From CAVUPF01 sp963777915 (GTDB taxonomy: Bacteria; Actinomycetota; Thermoleophilia; Solirubrobacterales; 70-9), in assembly GCA_963777915.1 (NCBI GenBank), contig CAVZSH010000009.1:103786-167785 (forward strand): DNA of 64,000 nt, given 5' to 3'. The number at the start of each line of letters is the position of its first letter. The first letter of the stretch is position 1. A program made the translations under genes and the position numbers. Positions 16,853 through 24,841 of this stretch are shown here, piece by piece. The notes under the pieces were generated by a model, which saw only the letters and a list, made by a program, of their open reading frames with translations, was not told where the DNA came from and searched no databases.

Positions 16853-18900
16853 GCGGTGACCTCTTTGGCGATCGCCTCGCGCGCGTCCTCGGGCTCGAGC
16901 ACTACCAGGTCGCCCGCCCCCCGCAGGATCTCCCGCACCAGCCACGACGTTCCCGCGTAGGGAAGCTCGACCACGACGGCGCCGTCGGCGAGCTCCTCGA
17001 CCACGGTGCGCTCCTCGCGCAGCCAGCGTGCCCGCTCCGGCGAGACCCAGACCCGGGCGACCTGCGCGGTCGGCACCTCGCCGTGCGTCATCCACCCCTC
17101 GACCCCGGCCAGCTCCTCGACTTCGGGACGCGGCTCGAAGGCCCGTCCCGAGAGACTCGCCTCCTTGATCCGGTCGAGCTTGAAGTGGCGCACGCCCTCT
17201 TTGGTCAGGTCATAGCACTCCACGTACCAGCCCTCGCGCCCGTTCTCCAGCCGATAGGGCTCGACCGAGCGATCGGTGAACTGGTCCTCGTTCTCCTTGT
17301 AGTACTTCAGGTCGAGAACCCGGCTCCCGGCGATCGCCTCGTTGACCAGCCGGGCGACCTCGGCGTCCCCACCGCCCCCCGACGCGATCTCCAGTCCCTC
17401 CTCGGAGGGGTCGTGGCCGAGCGCCTCGACGATCTTCGCCCTGGCGCTCTGCAGGCCGCCCTGGGGCAGGTGGTCGCCGAAGAGGTCGATCGCCGCGACC
17501 AGCGCCTTCGCCTCCAACGGCAGCAGCCGCGCCGGGCGGGCGAAGTTGTCGCCGTAGGGCTCGGAGTCGACCTCGATCTCCTCGCCGAGGATCTCCGCGT
17601 ACAGCACGTAGGTGCCACCGCCGAAGTTGACGACGTTGAGCAGCTCGACGTCCTCGCGCAGCTCCTCGTCGGTCAGCTCGAGTCGATCGCGGAGGTCGGC
17701 GACCCCCAGCCGCTCCCCTTTCTTCGCCGCCTCGATCAGGAGGCCGGCAAGCGTGACCAGGCGGGCGAAGCGCTCCGGGCGGATCGCCGCCTCGCCGCGG
17801 CCGTTGGTGCGCGCCCTCCGCGGCGCCTCGCGCAGCGGCCGCTCGACGATCTTCGCCGGCTCGAAGCCGTTGTGGTGGCGCTCGTGTAGCAGCGCGAGCC
17901 GGGTCTCGACCTCCTCGCGCAACTCCTCGGGCGCCAGCACGGCCGCGTTGCGGCGCCAGCGCAGCACCCAGGCGATCAGCTCGCGCTCGGAGGCGTAGTC
18001 GGTCTCAAAGACCGAGCCCTTGCCGGGCGCCCCGTCGGCTTTCTTCGCCGCCCGCAGCTCGCCGAAGGCGCCGAAGTCGCGCTCGATCAGCCAGGCGATG
18101 CGGTCGCGGACGAAGATCTTCGCGCGCCCCTTTGTCTCGCCCAGCTGCCAGTCGGCGCGCTGGCCGTAGTCGCGGCGGTCGAAGTCCTCCGGCGGGGAGA
18201 AGTCGTGCTCGGCCTTGGAGGCGTAGCCGACCTTGCCCTGGATGCGGGAGAGGCGGAAGACCCGCACCGCGTCGCGCTCGTGCGAGTAACCGATCAGGTA
18301 GAACTGCCCGCCGCGGAACACCAGGTGGTAGGGATCGACCTTGCGCTTCGCGGTCTCGCCTCGCTCCATCGTGTAGTAGGTGAACTCGATCGTCTTGCGG
18401 CGGGAGATCGCCGTCTCGATCTTCGAGAGGCGCTGGGAGAGGTCGCGGCCACCGGCCGAGGCGGTCATCGCCATCTCGACCGGGGCGCGCTCGCCCTCCT
18501 TGAGCGGGTTCGGATGGCCCCAGGCGACCTGCTGCAGCGCCAGCCGCAGCGGCTCGGCGTAGGCGAAGCCGCCGTCGGTGAGCAAAAGCAGCGCGGTGCT
18601 GAGCGCCGCCAGCTCATCGTCGGAGAACTCGATCGCGTCGAGGTAGAAGTTCTCCGGCGGCAGCGAGTAAAGCTCCGCCTCGAAGAACCCCTCGCCCGGT
18701 TTCTCGACGCCGAGTGCGATGCCGAGGCTCTCCAGCTCCGCCCGGTCGGCGTAGAAGCGGCGCGCGAAGGCGTCGTCGTTCATGTCGCTGTAGCCCTCCA
18801 CCTCACGCTTGATCTCCAGCGCCGAGACCGGCCTTCCCTGCGCCATCAGGAACGAGATCAGAGAGAGCTGGCGGATCAGCTTCTCGGTGTCCTTCGCCAC
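16849..18900 (-). CDS. pafBC: Fused PafB-PafC WYL-domain transcriptional regulator
   Basis: 683 residues containing two complete HTH-WYL-WCX units in tandem. The first has an N-terminal winged helix (residues ~1-65) and WYL domain near 165-220 (IEFTYYTMERG...FYLIGYSHERDAVRVFRLSRI). The second has another HTH near 375-430 and a WYL near 515-570 (LDLKYYKENEDQF...REGWYVECYDL). In mycobacteria PafB and PafC are separate subunits of an activator of the RecA-independent DNA damage response. Fusion into one chain is known in some Actinobacteria. The single-stranded DNA-sensing WYL role is from the family. No proteasome genes are adjacent here. Confidence 0.9.
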   Translation of the reverse strand: MAKDTEKLIRQLSLISFLMAQGRPVSALEIKREVEGYSDMNDDAFARRFYADRAELESLGIALGVEKPGEGFFEAELYSLPPENFYLDAIEFSDDELAALSTALLLLTDGGFAYAEPLRLALQQVAWGHPNPLKEGERAPVEMAMTASAGGRDLSQRLSKIETAISRRKTIEFTYYTMERGETAKRKVDPYHLVFRGGQFYLIGYSHERDAVRVFRLSRIQGKVGYASKAEHDFSPPEDFDRRDYGQRADWQLGETKGRAKIFVRDRIAWLIERDFGAFGELRAAKKADGAPGKGSVFETDYASERELIAWVLRWRRNAAVLAPEELREEVETRLALLHERHHNGFEPAKIVERPLREAPRRARTNGRGEAAIRPERFARLVTLAGLLIEAAKKGERLGVADLRDRLELTDEELREDVELLNVVNFGGGTYVLYAEILGEEIEVDSEPYGDNFARPARLLPLEAKALVAAIDLFGDHLPQGGLQSARAKIVEALGHDPSEEGLEIASGGGGDAEVARLVNEAIAGSRVLDLKYYKENEDQFTDRSVEPYRLENGREGWYVECYDLTKEGVRHFKLDRIKEASLSGRAFEPRPEVEELAGVEGWMTHGEVPTAQVARVWVSPERARWLREERTVVEELADGAVVVELPYAGTSWLVREILRGAGDLVVLEPEDAREAIAKEVTA

Positions 18901-18929
18901 GGGTGCCAGGATAGTGTGCGGCCGGCACC

Positions 18930-19247
18930 GTGGCTCTCCTGCGCATCCCGCTCGGCTGCCTCACCGCGACGATCGTCCGGCTGGCGCTGATCGCCGCGCT
19001 CGCGCTCGCCGGCTACCTTCTCGTGGCAAAACCGCTGCTCGACAAGGCAGACAGCGCGATCAAGACGAGCGGCGTGCAGGAAATCGGCAAGGCGATCGAA
19101 GGGCTCGACCGCCAGGTCCAGCGCCAGGTCAGACAGGCGCTGGGCGGGACCCCACGCAGCGGCGCCGAGCGTCGGAGGTTGATCCGCTGTGTCCAGCGCG
19201 CAAGCGGGGACGCGAGCCAGGTCCGGCTCTGCATGGGCCGCCTCTAG
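18930..19247 (+). CDS. Hypothetical single-span membrane protein
   Basis: 105 residues, GTG start. Not recognised. It has one N-terminal hydrophobic segment (TATIVRLALIAALALAGYLLVA), then a charged, mostly helical soluble tail containing two Cys (RCVQ and LCMG) that could pair. Divergent from pafBC with a 29-bp gap. Topology suggests an anchored protein with an extracytoplasmic or cytoplasmic helical domain. No functional inference is justified. Confidence 0.55.
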   Translation: MALLRIPLGCLTATIVRLALIAALALAGYLLVAKPLLDKADSAIKTSGVQEIGKAIEGLDRQVQRQVRQALGGTPRSGAERRRLIRCVQRASGDASQVRLCMGRL

Positions 19248-19307
19248 CTTCAGCGGGCCCAGGCCACAACGGCGAGCGCCGCGCGCTCACGAGCCGCGGA
19301 GGCGCGG

Positions 19308-20304
19308 CTAGGCGGCGCGCTGGCCGAAGTAGGCCGAGCCGGAGAGGGCGCGGTCAAAGCTCGACCAGGCCTCGCCCTCGGGAAGCTCGCGCTCGAGGCG
19401 GTCGAAGCTGCCGAGCCGGCCGCCGAGGTTGTCGATCATGTGGACGAGGACGGCCTCACGGGTGGCGGGGAGGACCGGCGAGCCGTGCTCGAGGGAGCCG
19501 TGGTGGCTGAGGATGATGTGCAGGAGGGCCTGGGCCAGCCCGGTGTCGAAGCTGGGTACCTCCTCGATCTCGCGGCGCACCAGGTAGTAGCCGAGCGGGA
19601 TCTCGCCCTGCAGGCGGCCGGCGTCGGTGAGGTCGATCGCCAGCGGGTCATCGTTGTAGGCCGCGGTCTTGCCGATGTCGTGCAGCAGCGCGCCGCTGAC
19701 CGCAACGTCGCGGTCGATGCCCGGGAAGAAGCCGGCGGCGGCGCTGACCGCCTGGGCGACGGAGAGGGTGTGCTCGAGCAGCCCGTGACGGTAGGCCTGG
19801 TGGTAGACCTTCGCCGCCGGGGCCTCGCGGAAGCGCGCCCAGATCGCCGCATCGGCGCCGAAGAAACGCTCGAGCAGCGCCAGCAGCTGCGGGTGCTGGA
19901 TCGTCCCGAGCAGCGCCCGCAGGTCGCTCTCGAGGCGCTCGCAGGAGACGTCTCGAGGCGGGGGCGAGGTCCGCGGCCCGGTACTCTTGAAGCTCGGCTT
20001 CCCGCAGCTCCGCGACCTTGATCTTCGACCCCCAGCGATCGCTGACCTCGAAGGTCCCGGTCACGAAGACGGCGGAACCCGGGCCGGCGAGCGCGTAGCG
20101 CGCCTCGGCGTCCTCCCAGGAGACCGCCTCGACGGCGCCGCTGGCATCGCCGAGCACCAGCCGCAGCCATGCCTCGCCGTTGCGCTTGCGTCGCAGCTCG
20201 CGCTCGCGCACCGCGAACACGCCGGCGAGAGGGGCCCCGTCCTCCAGCTCGCGCAGCGGCACCCTCGCTGGGGCCGAGGTGTCGATGAGAGCCTGCTGAG
20301 TCAT
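19308..20304 (-). pseudogene. OB-fold/HD-domain 3'-5' exoribonuclease (YhaM-like), one frameshift
   Basis: N-terminal OB-fold (LAGVFAVRERELRRKRNGEAWLRLVLGDASGAVEAVSWEDAE...VFVTGTFEV) joined to a C-terminal HD domain (AKVYHQAYRHGLLEHTLSVAQ, LLHDIGKT, LSHHGSLEHGSPV, IDNLGG). This combination is YhaM, a 3'-5' exonuclease acting on RNA and single-stranded DNA. The two halves are in different frames, joined near 19945-19960 by one surplus base (or two missing). All HD metal ligands are intact in the shifted frame, arguing for a recent indel or sequence error. ATG 20304 is chosen; TTG 20316 is an alternative. Confidence 0.8.
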
Positions 20305-20363
20305 CTCACATTCCAAGGTAAAGAGGGGGGCGGACGGCGCAAACTGCGGGCGCAGACCGGTTA

Positions 20364-21452
20364 CTAGAGCGGGCCGGCGAGGCGCAAGCCGCCCTCGAGG
20401 TGACCGCCGGGGCCGCTGATCCGCATCGCCGGCACGGTCTCGCTGGTCAGCAGTCCGGTCTCCTCGGTCAGCTCGGCGGCAATCTCGAACCAGCGCTCAC
20501 AGCGTGAGGGCGCGTCGACGATGACCGTGACGATCGGGACGTGGCGGCGCAGAGCCGCCAGGCGGTCGCCGTGCGGGGCGTGGTCGCCGTGATAGCCCCA
20601 TACGCCGCGCAGCGCAGTGGCTCCCGCCGCCCCCTCGGCCCGCAGGCGGCGGATCAGCTCCAGATGCAGGGCGCGGCCCTGGTGCTCGGAGCGCTCCGAG
20701 CAGTAGACCATCAGCTTCGTCCAGACGCCAAGCCCCGACTCCTCCCCGTCGGGGAGCGGCCGCGGGCGGGCGAGCGAGCGGCCGTCCCGGCGGCAGACGC
20801 GGATCGCCTCCAGGGTGGCGAGGGGCTGCTCCAGGGAATCGTCCAGCTCGGCAAGGGCGGCGGCGATCCGGTCACGCCCGCCGACCGCGATCGTCATCGC
20901 CGGCACGCTGGCGTTGGCGGCGAAGAAGCGGGCCCGCAGACGCCGGCCCCGCGCGGTGCCGTCGACGCCGAGCAAGACGGTGGCTCCGGCGACTCCGTGC
21001 CGGTGCAGCGCCTCGACCACGCCGACGTGGGCGGGGGCGGTGCCCAACCGCGCACCGCGGCCGGTGTAGACGGTCAGTTTCACCTCCTCCTCGGGCTTGT
21101 GCTCGGGGCGGCGATCGGAGGCGGCGAAGCGGGCGCGCTCCAGGGTGAGGAGGCCGTCCCCGGCGATCTCCACCAGCTCAGCCGCGGCGGACTCGATCCG
21201 CTCCCGGCGGTCTACGGCGACCGCGATGAGCGGCAGGTCCTCGGAGAGGGAGAGCAGGCGGTCGGTCTGCAGCCGCTGCCCCGCCCCGAACCCCTCGGCG
21301 CCGCGCAGCAGGACGCTGCTCGCCAGCTCGCGCCGCTCGAAGAGGTCGATGATCGCCTCCGAGAGGAAGCGACCGCGGTGGCGGTCGTGCTCACCGAAGT
21401 AGAAGGTGAGCTTTAGCGCCTCTTCCGCGATGGCGGCCGGGGGGCCGCTCAT
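20364..21452 (-). CDS. Triple DUF190 protein of the fluoride operon
   Basis: 362 residues made of three tandem DUF190 units: residues ~12-110 (KLTFYFGEHDRHRGRFLSEAIIDLF...ASSVLLRGAEGFG), ~122-220 (KLTVYTGRGARLGTAPAHVGVVEAL...GATVLLGVDGTARG) and ~245-350 (KLMVYCSERSEHQGRALHLELI...GATALRGVWGYHG). DUF190 proteins resemble the PII-like trimeric fold and are usually single-domain genes near crcB, with unknown role. Here the ATGA overlap (21449-21452) with the upstream crcB and location under a fluoride riboswitch tie it to fluoride. Three covalent copies may mimic a PII-like trimer in one chain. Confidence 0.9.
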   Translation of the reverse strand: MSGPPAAIAEEALKLTFYFGEHDRHRGRFLSEAIIDLFERRELASSVLLRGAEGFGAGQRLQTDRLLSLSEDLPLIAVAVDRRERIESAAAELVEIAGDGLLTLERARFAASDRRPEHKPEEEVKLTVYTGRGARLGTAPAHVGVVEALHRHGVAGATVLLGVDGTARGRRLRARFFAANASVPAMTIAVGGRDRIAAALAELDDSLEQPLATLEAIRVCRRDGRSLARPRPLPDGEESGLGVWTKLMVYCSERSEHQGRALHLELIRRLRAEGAAGATALRGVWGYHGDHAPHGDRLAALRRHVPIVTVIVDAPSRCERWFEIAAELTEETGLLTSETVPAMRISGPGGHLEGGLRLAGPL

Positions 21453-21814
21453 AGCGCGCCTCCCAGCCAGTGGCCGAGGGTCAGGGCCGCTAGACCGGCG
21501 ACCAGCGAGAGGCCGAGGTTGAGCCAGAGCAGCTCAGCACGCCCCGTCTCCCCAAGCCGGTGAGACTCGAACATCCAGGTCGAGAAGGTCGTGTAAGAGC
21601 CGAGGCCGCCGCCGGCGACGATGGTCAGTGCGACCCCGTTCAGGGCGGCGCCGGCAAGGAGGCCGAGGGCTACTGCGCCGCTGAGATTGACGGCGAGGGT
21701 GCCAACCGGGAACGGCCCCGTGACCCGCTCGGCGAGTGCCGCATCGAGCAGGAAACGGGCGATCGCCGCGGCACCACCGAGCAGGGCGACGGCGATCCAA
21801 GTCGTCGCGCTCAT
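21449..21814 (-). CDS. crcB: Fluoride channel subunit CrcB/Fluc (second copy)
   Basis: 121 residues from ATG 21812-21814, four transmembrane helices. Diagnostic parts: LGGAAAIARFLLD, FPVGTLAVNLSGAVALGLLAG (with the N of GTLxVNxxG) and GGLGSYTTFSTWMFE, the Fluc pore signature GxxGxxTTFSTF. Fluc channels are dual-topology or heteromeric dimers exporting fluoride. The start overlaps the stop of the first crcB (21811-21814, ATGA), so the two subunits are translationally coupled, as in actinobacterial and Gram-positive heterodimeric Fluc pairs. Confidence 0.95.
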   Translation of the reverse strand: MSATTWIAVALLGGAAAIARFLLDAALAERVTGPFPVGTLAVNLSGAVALGLLAGAALNGVALTIVAGGGLGSYTTFSTWMFESHRLGETGRAELLWLNLGLSLVAGLAALTLGHWLGGAL

Positions 21815-22215
21815 CGCGCCATCCTCGTCCGCCGCACTGCCGCGGTCGACAGGTGGACACAAACGAAGCCGCCGACGATCGTCGCAGCGGCGTAGGCGGC
21901 GGCGAGTCCGAGCCGGCCCGTGTCAAGCATCCCGAACAGCTCGAGCTGGAGGGTGGAGAAGGTGGTCAGCGCCCCGCAGAAGCCAGTTCCGAGGAGGGGG
22001 CGCCGGTAGCTGGACGGCGGCAACCGCTCCTGCAGCCGGGTGACAATGTACCCGAGCGCCAGCGCCCCCGCCATGTTGACCGCGAACGTCGCCCACGGCC
22101 AGGCACCGGCACCGGTGGGCGCGGCCTGCGCGAGTCCCACCCGGACAAGTGCACCGAGAACCCCACCGACGTAGATGGCCACCAGCTCACGGCGGTCGAG
22201 TCGCGGCAGCTGCAT
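21811..22215 (-). CDS. crcB: Fluoride channel subunit CrcB/Fluc (first copy)
   Basis: 134 residues, four transmembrane helices: YVGGVLGALVRVGLAQ, WATFAVNMAGALALGYIV and GFCGALTTFSTLQLE give the Fluc signatures. ATG 22213-22215 has an AGGAGG ribosome site at 22224-22229 with a suitable spacing. It is the first gene behind the fluoride riboswitch and probably pairs with the second CrcB to form one membrane channel with two pores for fluoride efflux. Confidence 0.95.
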   Translation of the reverse strand: MQLPRLDRRELVAIYVGGVLGALVRVGLAQAAPTGAGAWPWATFAVNMAGALALGYIVTRLQERLPPSSYRRPLLGTGFCGALTTFSTLQLELFGMLDTGRLGLAAAYAAATIVGGFVCVHLSTAAVRRTRMAR

Positions 22216-22247
22216 TGCAAAAGCCTCCTATCAGCGTCGGTGGACGT

Positions 22248-22300
22248 TGGTAGAGGCCATCAGCGGCCAAGCCGCGGTTATGGAGCGAGCCTCATCGCTC
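22248..22300 (-). promoter_or_regulatory. Fluoride riboswitch (crcB motif)
   Basis: Read on the minus strand, 22300 to 22248 gives stem P1 GAGCG/CGCTC around loop ATGAGGCT, then CATAACC, stem GCGG/CCGC, then TGATGGCCTCTACC. This matches the crcB RNA motif element by element, including the GATGAGGC ... GCUGAUGGCCUCUAC pattern of the crystallised Thermotoga aptamer. The pseudoknot pairs GAGGC (22289-22293) with GCCTC (22253-22257). The aptamer ends 33 nt before the crcB start. The 3' pseudoknot strand is also complementary to the ribosome site (GAGGC within AGGAGGC, 22223-22229), suggesting translational control. Its first nine bases are the last codons and stop of the upstream gene. Confidence 0.93.
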
Positions 22301-22861
22301 GGATGACGAAGGATAAGGCCCCTTCGACCCAGACCGCTCGATGACGCCCTCCACCATGCGCACGACAGCTTCCAGCCGCACTCCATCTCCTATCGGCAGA
22401 TCAGCCACTCGTCGCCGGAGCTCCTCGGGGTCGGCGAGGCGATGGCGGAGCGCCCCCTCGACAAACTCCCAATCGCGTTCCCGGCCGGCAACACACTTGG
22501 ACAGCAACAGATCGTGGATCTCAAGGCACCAGCCCGTCGCGCCGCCGGTGTTCTCGTTCTGGATCGGGACCAGGCGCCGCTCCCAACCGGAAGGCGCAGT
22601 CGCCGTCTCCGGGTCGACGGCGTGCGCGTAGTAGCCGAAGGTCGCATCGAAATACGAACCGTCGCCGAGGCTGTCCTCGATCGCGTCGCCTCGCTCGGGG
22701 TGATTGCGCGGATAGAGGTCCGCCTCGCGGGAGATGAGCAGCGATTTGGGAGTGGCGGGGAACTGAGCGAGAATCGCCTGACCCCCGACGACAACGAGCT
22801 CGTTATCTTCAGCGACGGCGGACGCGGCGCGGATGATGTGCTCGAGCTCCCGGCGGCGCAC
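22292..22861 (-). CDS. Nucleotidyltransferase-like protein (DUF6036-type), possible toxin
   Basis: About 189 residues from GTG 22859-22861, 4 nt after the upstream HTH stop. It begins VRRRELEHIIRAASAVAEDNELVVVGGQAILAQF, where GGQA looks like the nucleotidyltransferase G(G/S)xx motif, followed by SREADLYP with a candidate metal-binding acidic pair. Later: LEIHDLLLSKCVAGRERDWEFVEGAL, typical of AbiEii/MNT-like nucleotidyltransferases. Proteins of this type pair with an HTH partner in toxin-antitoxin or defence modules. The family assignment is moderate. Its final codons GAG CGA TGA form the 5' strand of the fluoride riboswitch. Confidence 0.65.
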   Translation of the reverse strand: MRRRELEHIIRAASAVAEDNELVVVGGQAILAQFPATPKSLLISREADLYPRNHPERGDAIEDSLGDGSYFDATFGYYAHAVDPETATAPSGWERRLVPIQNENTGGATGWCLEIHDLLLSKCVAGRERDWEFVEGALRHRLADPEELRRRVADLPIGDGVRLEAVVRMVEGVIERSGSKGPYPSSSER

Positions 22862-22865
22862 GGCC

Positions 22866-23591
22866 TCAACGGATCGCTTCGATAATCCGGCGGCGCTCCT
22901 GCTCGTTGAGTACTCCTGCAAACGGGCTGTTCTGGCGCAGGTCCCGTCCCTCTTCATCATCCGCCGCAATCGCGCGGGATACCTCGGGGAGCGACAGGGA
23001 GAAAAGCTCTTGCCATTTTTTGGCATAGCGGCGGTGCAAATGCCCCTCGGAGGTCAACTGCTCAACCCGCTCCCGCGCCTCTTCAACCACCTGTTGGTTC
23101 AAGCGCTCCGCGATGATGGCGTGATAGGCCAAGCCGCGCCGCTCAGCGATCTGGTGACCGGACCGCGGAAGCGACAGAGGACGGCGTCCCTCTGAGGAAG
23201 GCACCGAAACGGACGCCGAGCCGTCTCGACGATCGGCCAATGCGGCAGCGAGGAGATGGCCGTGACGGCCGCTCTTCCTCAGCTCATCGATCGCTTCCCT
23301 GACCTCGATGACAAACTGCCGTGGCACCTCACGGCGTCCGCTTGGAGTGAGGGCGATCGGAACCTGCCCGGCGTCGACCCAGCGATCGAGGGCGGTCTGA
23401 CTCACCCCGAGGATCAAAGCGGCGCGAGAACGACTGAGAGTCGGGCCAAGTTGGGACTCCAGATCACGACGAACCGGCGATACCTCGCCGACCACTGCGG
23501 GCACACGTTCGGCACGGCGCAAACGAACGATGTTCTCGGCCAGCTCTTTGCTCTCGGCGACGCTCGGCATGAGGCCAGCCAGTTTAGACAA
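22866..23591 (-). CDS. HTH DNA-binding protein paired with the nucleotidyltransferase-like gene
   Basis: 241 residues. A helix-turn-helix of the excisionase/MerR-like (HTH_17) kind is visible at about residues 55-95: LSRSRAALILGVSQTALDRWVDAGQVP...GRREVPRQFVIEV. The rest is helical and charged, without a recognised domain. It is followed at once by the nucleotidyltransferase-like gene, so the pair is a two-gene operon. It may be the antitoxin/regulator of that module, or an ordinary regulator. Divergent from the ars operon; 123 bp of intergenic DNA contain the ArsR palindrome near the ars side. Confidence 0.6.
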   Translation of the reverse strand: MSKLAGLMPSVAESKELAENIVRLRRAERVPAVVGEVSPVRRDLESQLGPTLSRSRAALILGVSQTALDRWVDAGQVPIALTPSGRREVPRQFVIEVREAIDELRKSGRHGHLLAAALADRRDGSASVSVPSSEGRRPLSLPRSGHQIAERRGLAYHAIIAERLNQQVVEEARERVEQLTSEGHLHRRYAKKWQELFSLSLPEVSRAIAADDEEGRDLRQNSPFAGVLNEQERRRIIEAIR

Positions 23592-23656
23592 TGTTGAAGA
23601 AATATGACATATTTTCTCAATAAGCTTTGCCTACGGGTCGCCGCGAGCAGCGCGTT

Positions 23657-23684
23657 GCATTCATCGAACTTCATCAATGAATGC
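23657..23684. promoter_or_regulatory. 28-bp palindrome, probable ArsR operator
   Basis: GCATTCAT at 23657-23664 and ATGAATGC at 23677-23684 form a perfect 8-bp inverted repeat with a 12-nt spacer, 30 bp before the arsR start. ArsR/SmtB proteins bind imperfect 12-2-12 type dyads rich in ATTCA/TGAAT-like halves, so sequence and position fit autoregulation. This AT-rich stretch contrasts with the surrounding GC-rich DNA, as promoters do. Confidence 0.7.
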
Positions 23685-23714
23685 TGCTAAGCTGCCACCA
23701 TCCCCGAGCTGCCC

Positions 23715-24089
23715 GTGATCGAGTGCTGCACCCCGCTGGCCGGCTCCTCGCTCGCCGAGGCGCGGGCCGCCGAGATGGAGGCGGTGCTGAAGGCACTCGC
23801 CGACCGCCACCGGCTGCGGATCGTCAACCTGCTGCTGCGGGCGGGTGGCGAGCCGGTCTGCGTCTGTGAGGTGCAGCCGCTGCTCGGCCTCTCCCAGGGG
23901 ACCGTCAGCCACCACCTCAAGCAGTTGGTCGAGGCGGGGCTCATCGAGCGCGAGGCTCGCGGCACCTACAGCTACTTCAGCCTCGTCCCTGGGGCGCTCG
24001 ACGCGATCCGCCAGGTCTTCTCAGCTCCGGCGCGAGTCGCAGCTCCGGCGCACCGGAACCGAGCCTCCGCGGCGCCCGCCTGCTGCTGA
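23715..24089 (+). CDS. arsR: ArsR family arsenite-responsive repressor
   Basis: 124 residues, GTG start. Winged HTH: LKALADRHRLRIVNLLLRAGGEPVCVCEVQPLLGLSQGTVSHHLKQLVEAGLIEREARGTYSYFSLV. The VCVCEV segment is the As(III)-binding CxC in the position of ELCVCDL in E. coli ArsR. Extra Cys occur near both termini (IECCTP, APACC), possible additional ligands. It should repress the operon until arsenite binds. The gene is followed by an aquaglyceroporin (8-nt gap) and arsC. Confidence 0.93.
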   Translation: MIECCTPLAGSSLAEARAAEMEAVLKALADRHRLRIVNLLLRAGGEPVCVCEVQPLLGLSQGTVSHHLKQLVEAGLIEREARGTYSYFSLVPGALDAIRQVFSAPARVAAPAHRNRASAAPACC

Positions 24090-24097
24090 GAAGAGCG

Positions 24098-24841
24098 ATG
24101 GACGCTCGCCCCGACCTCCCCCGCCGCGCCGCCGCCGAGGCGATCGGCGCCTTCACCCTGGTCTTCGCCGGCTGCGGCGCGATTATCACCGAGGCCGAGC
24201 ACCCCGGCAGCCTCGGCACGGTCGGTATCGCCCTCGTCTTCGGCCTGGTGATCATGGCGATGGTCTACGCGACCGGCCACCTCTCTGGGGCCCACCTGAA
24301 CCCCTCGGTAACCCTCGCCTTCACCCTCACCCGCCACTTCCCGGCCCGCGAGGCGCTCGCCTACGTCTGCGCCCAGCTGCTCGGCGCAATCGCCGCCGCC
24401 GCACTGCTGGCGGCGATCTGGCCGAGCCAGCCGGCGGCGCTCGGCACCACGCTGCCGACGGTCGGCGCCGGCAGCGCCCTCGTCTATGAGGCGGTGCTGA
24501 CCGCCTTCCTGATGTTCACGATCATGGCCGTGGCGACCGACACCCGGGCGGTCGGCGCCGGCGCGGCGATCGCGATCGGCGGTGTGATCGGCCTCGACGC
24601 CCTCTTCGGCGGCCCGATCACCGGCGCCTCGATGAACCCGGCTCGCTCGGCCGGCCCCGCCCTCGTCTCCGGCGAACTGCACGACCTCTGGATCTACATC
24701 CTCGCCCCGATCGCCGGCGCGGCTATCGGGGCCTTTGCCTACCAGCTGGTGCGCGGAGAGCAGCGGCCGAGTCGAGCAACCGAAGACGCTCCCGGAGCGG
24801 AGGAGATCGCCTCCTCAGCGGCCGTGGCTGGGGAGCGTTGA
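24098..24841 (+). CDS. aqpS: MIP channel (aquaglyceroporin), AqpS-like arsenite channel
   Basis: 247 residues, six transmembrane helices plus two half-helices carrying the paired NPA-type motifs: GAHLNPSVT (first, NPS) and GASMNPARS (second, NPA). Bacterial MIP channels conduct water, glycerol or arsenite. The position between arsR and arsC reproduces the arsR-aqpS-arsC operon of Sinorhizobium meliloti, where arsenite made by ArsC leaves down its gradient through AqpS instead of an ArsB or Acr3 pump. No ArsB or Acr3 is seen in the window. The symbol is by context and remains tentative. Confidence 0.88.
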   Translation: MDARPDLPRRAAAEAIGAFTLVFAGCGAIITEAEHPGSLGTVGIALVFGLVIMAMVYATGHLSGAHLNPSVTLAFTLTRHFPAREALAYVCAQLLGAIAAAALLAAIWPSQPAALGTTLPTVGAGSALVYEAVLTAFLMFTIMAVATDTRAVGAGAAIAIGGVIGLDALFGGPITGASMNPARSAGPALVSGELHDLWIYILAPIAGAAIGAFAYQLVRGEQRPSRATEDAPGAEEIASSAAVAGER

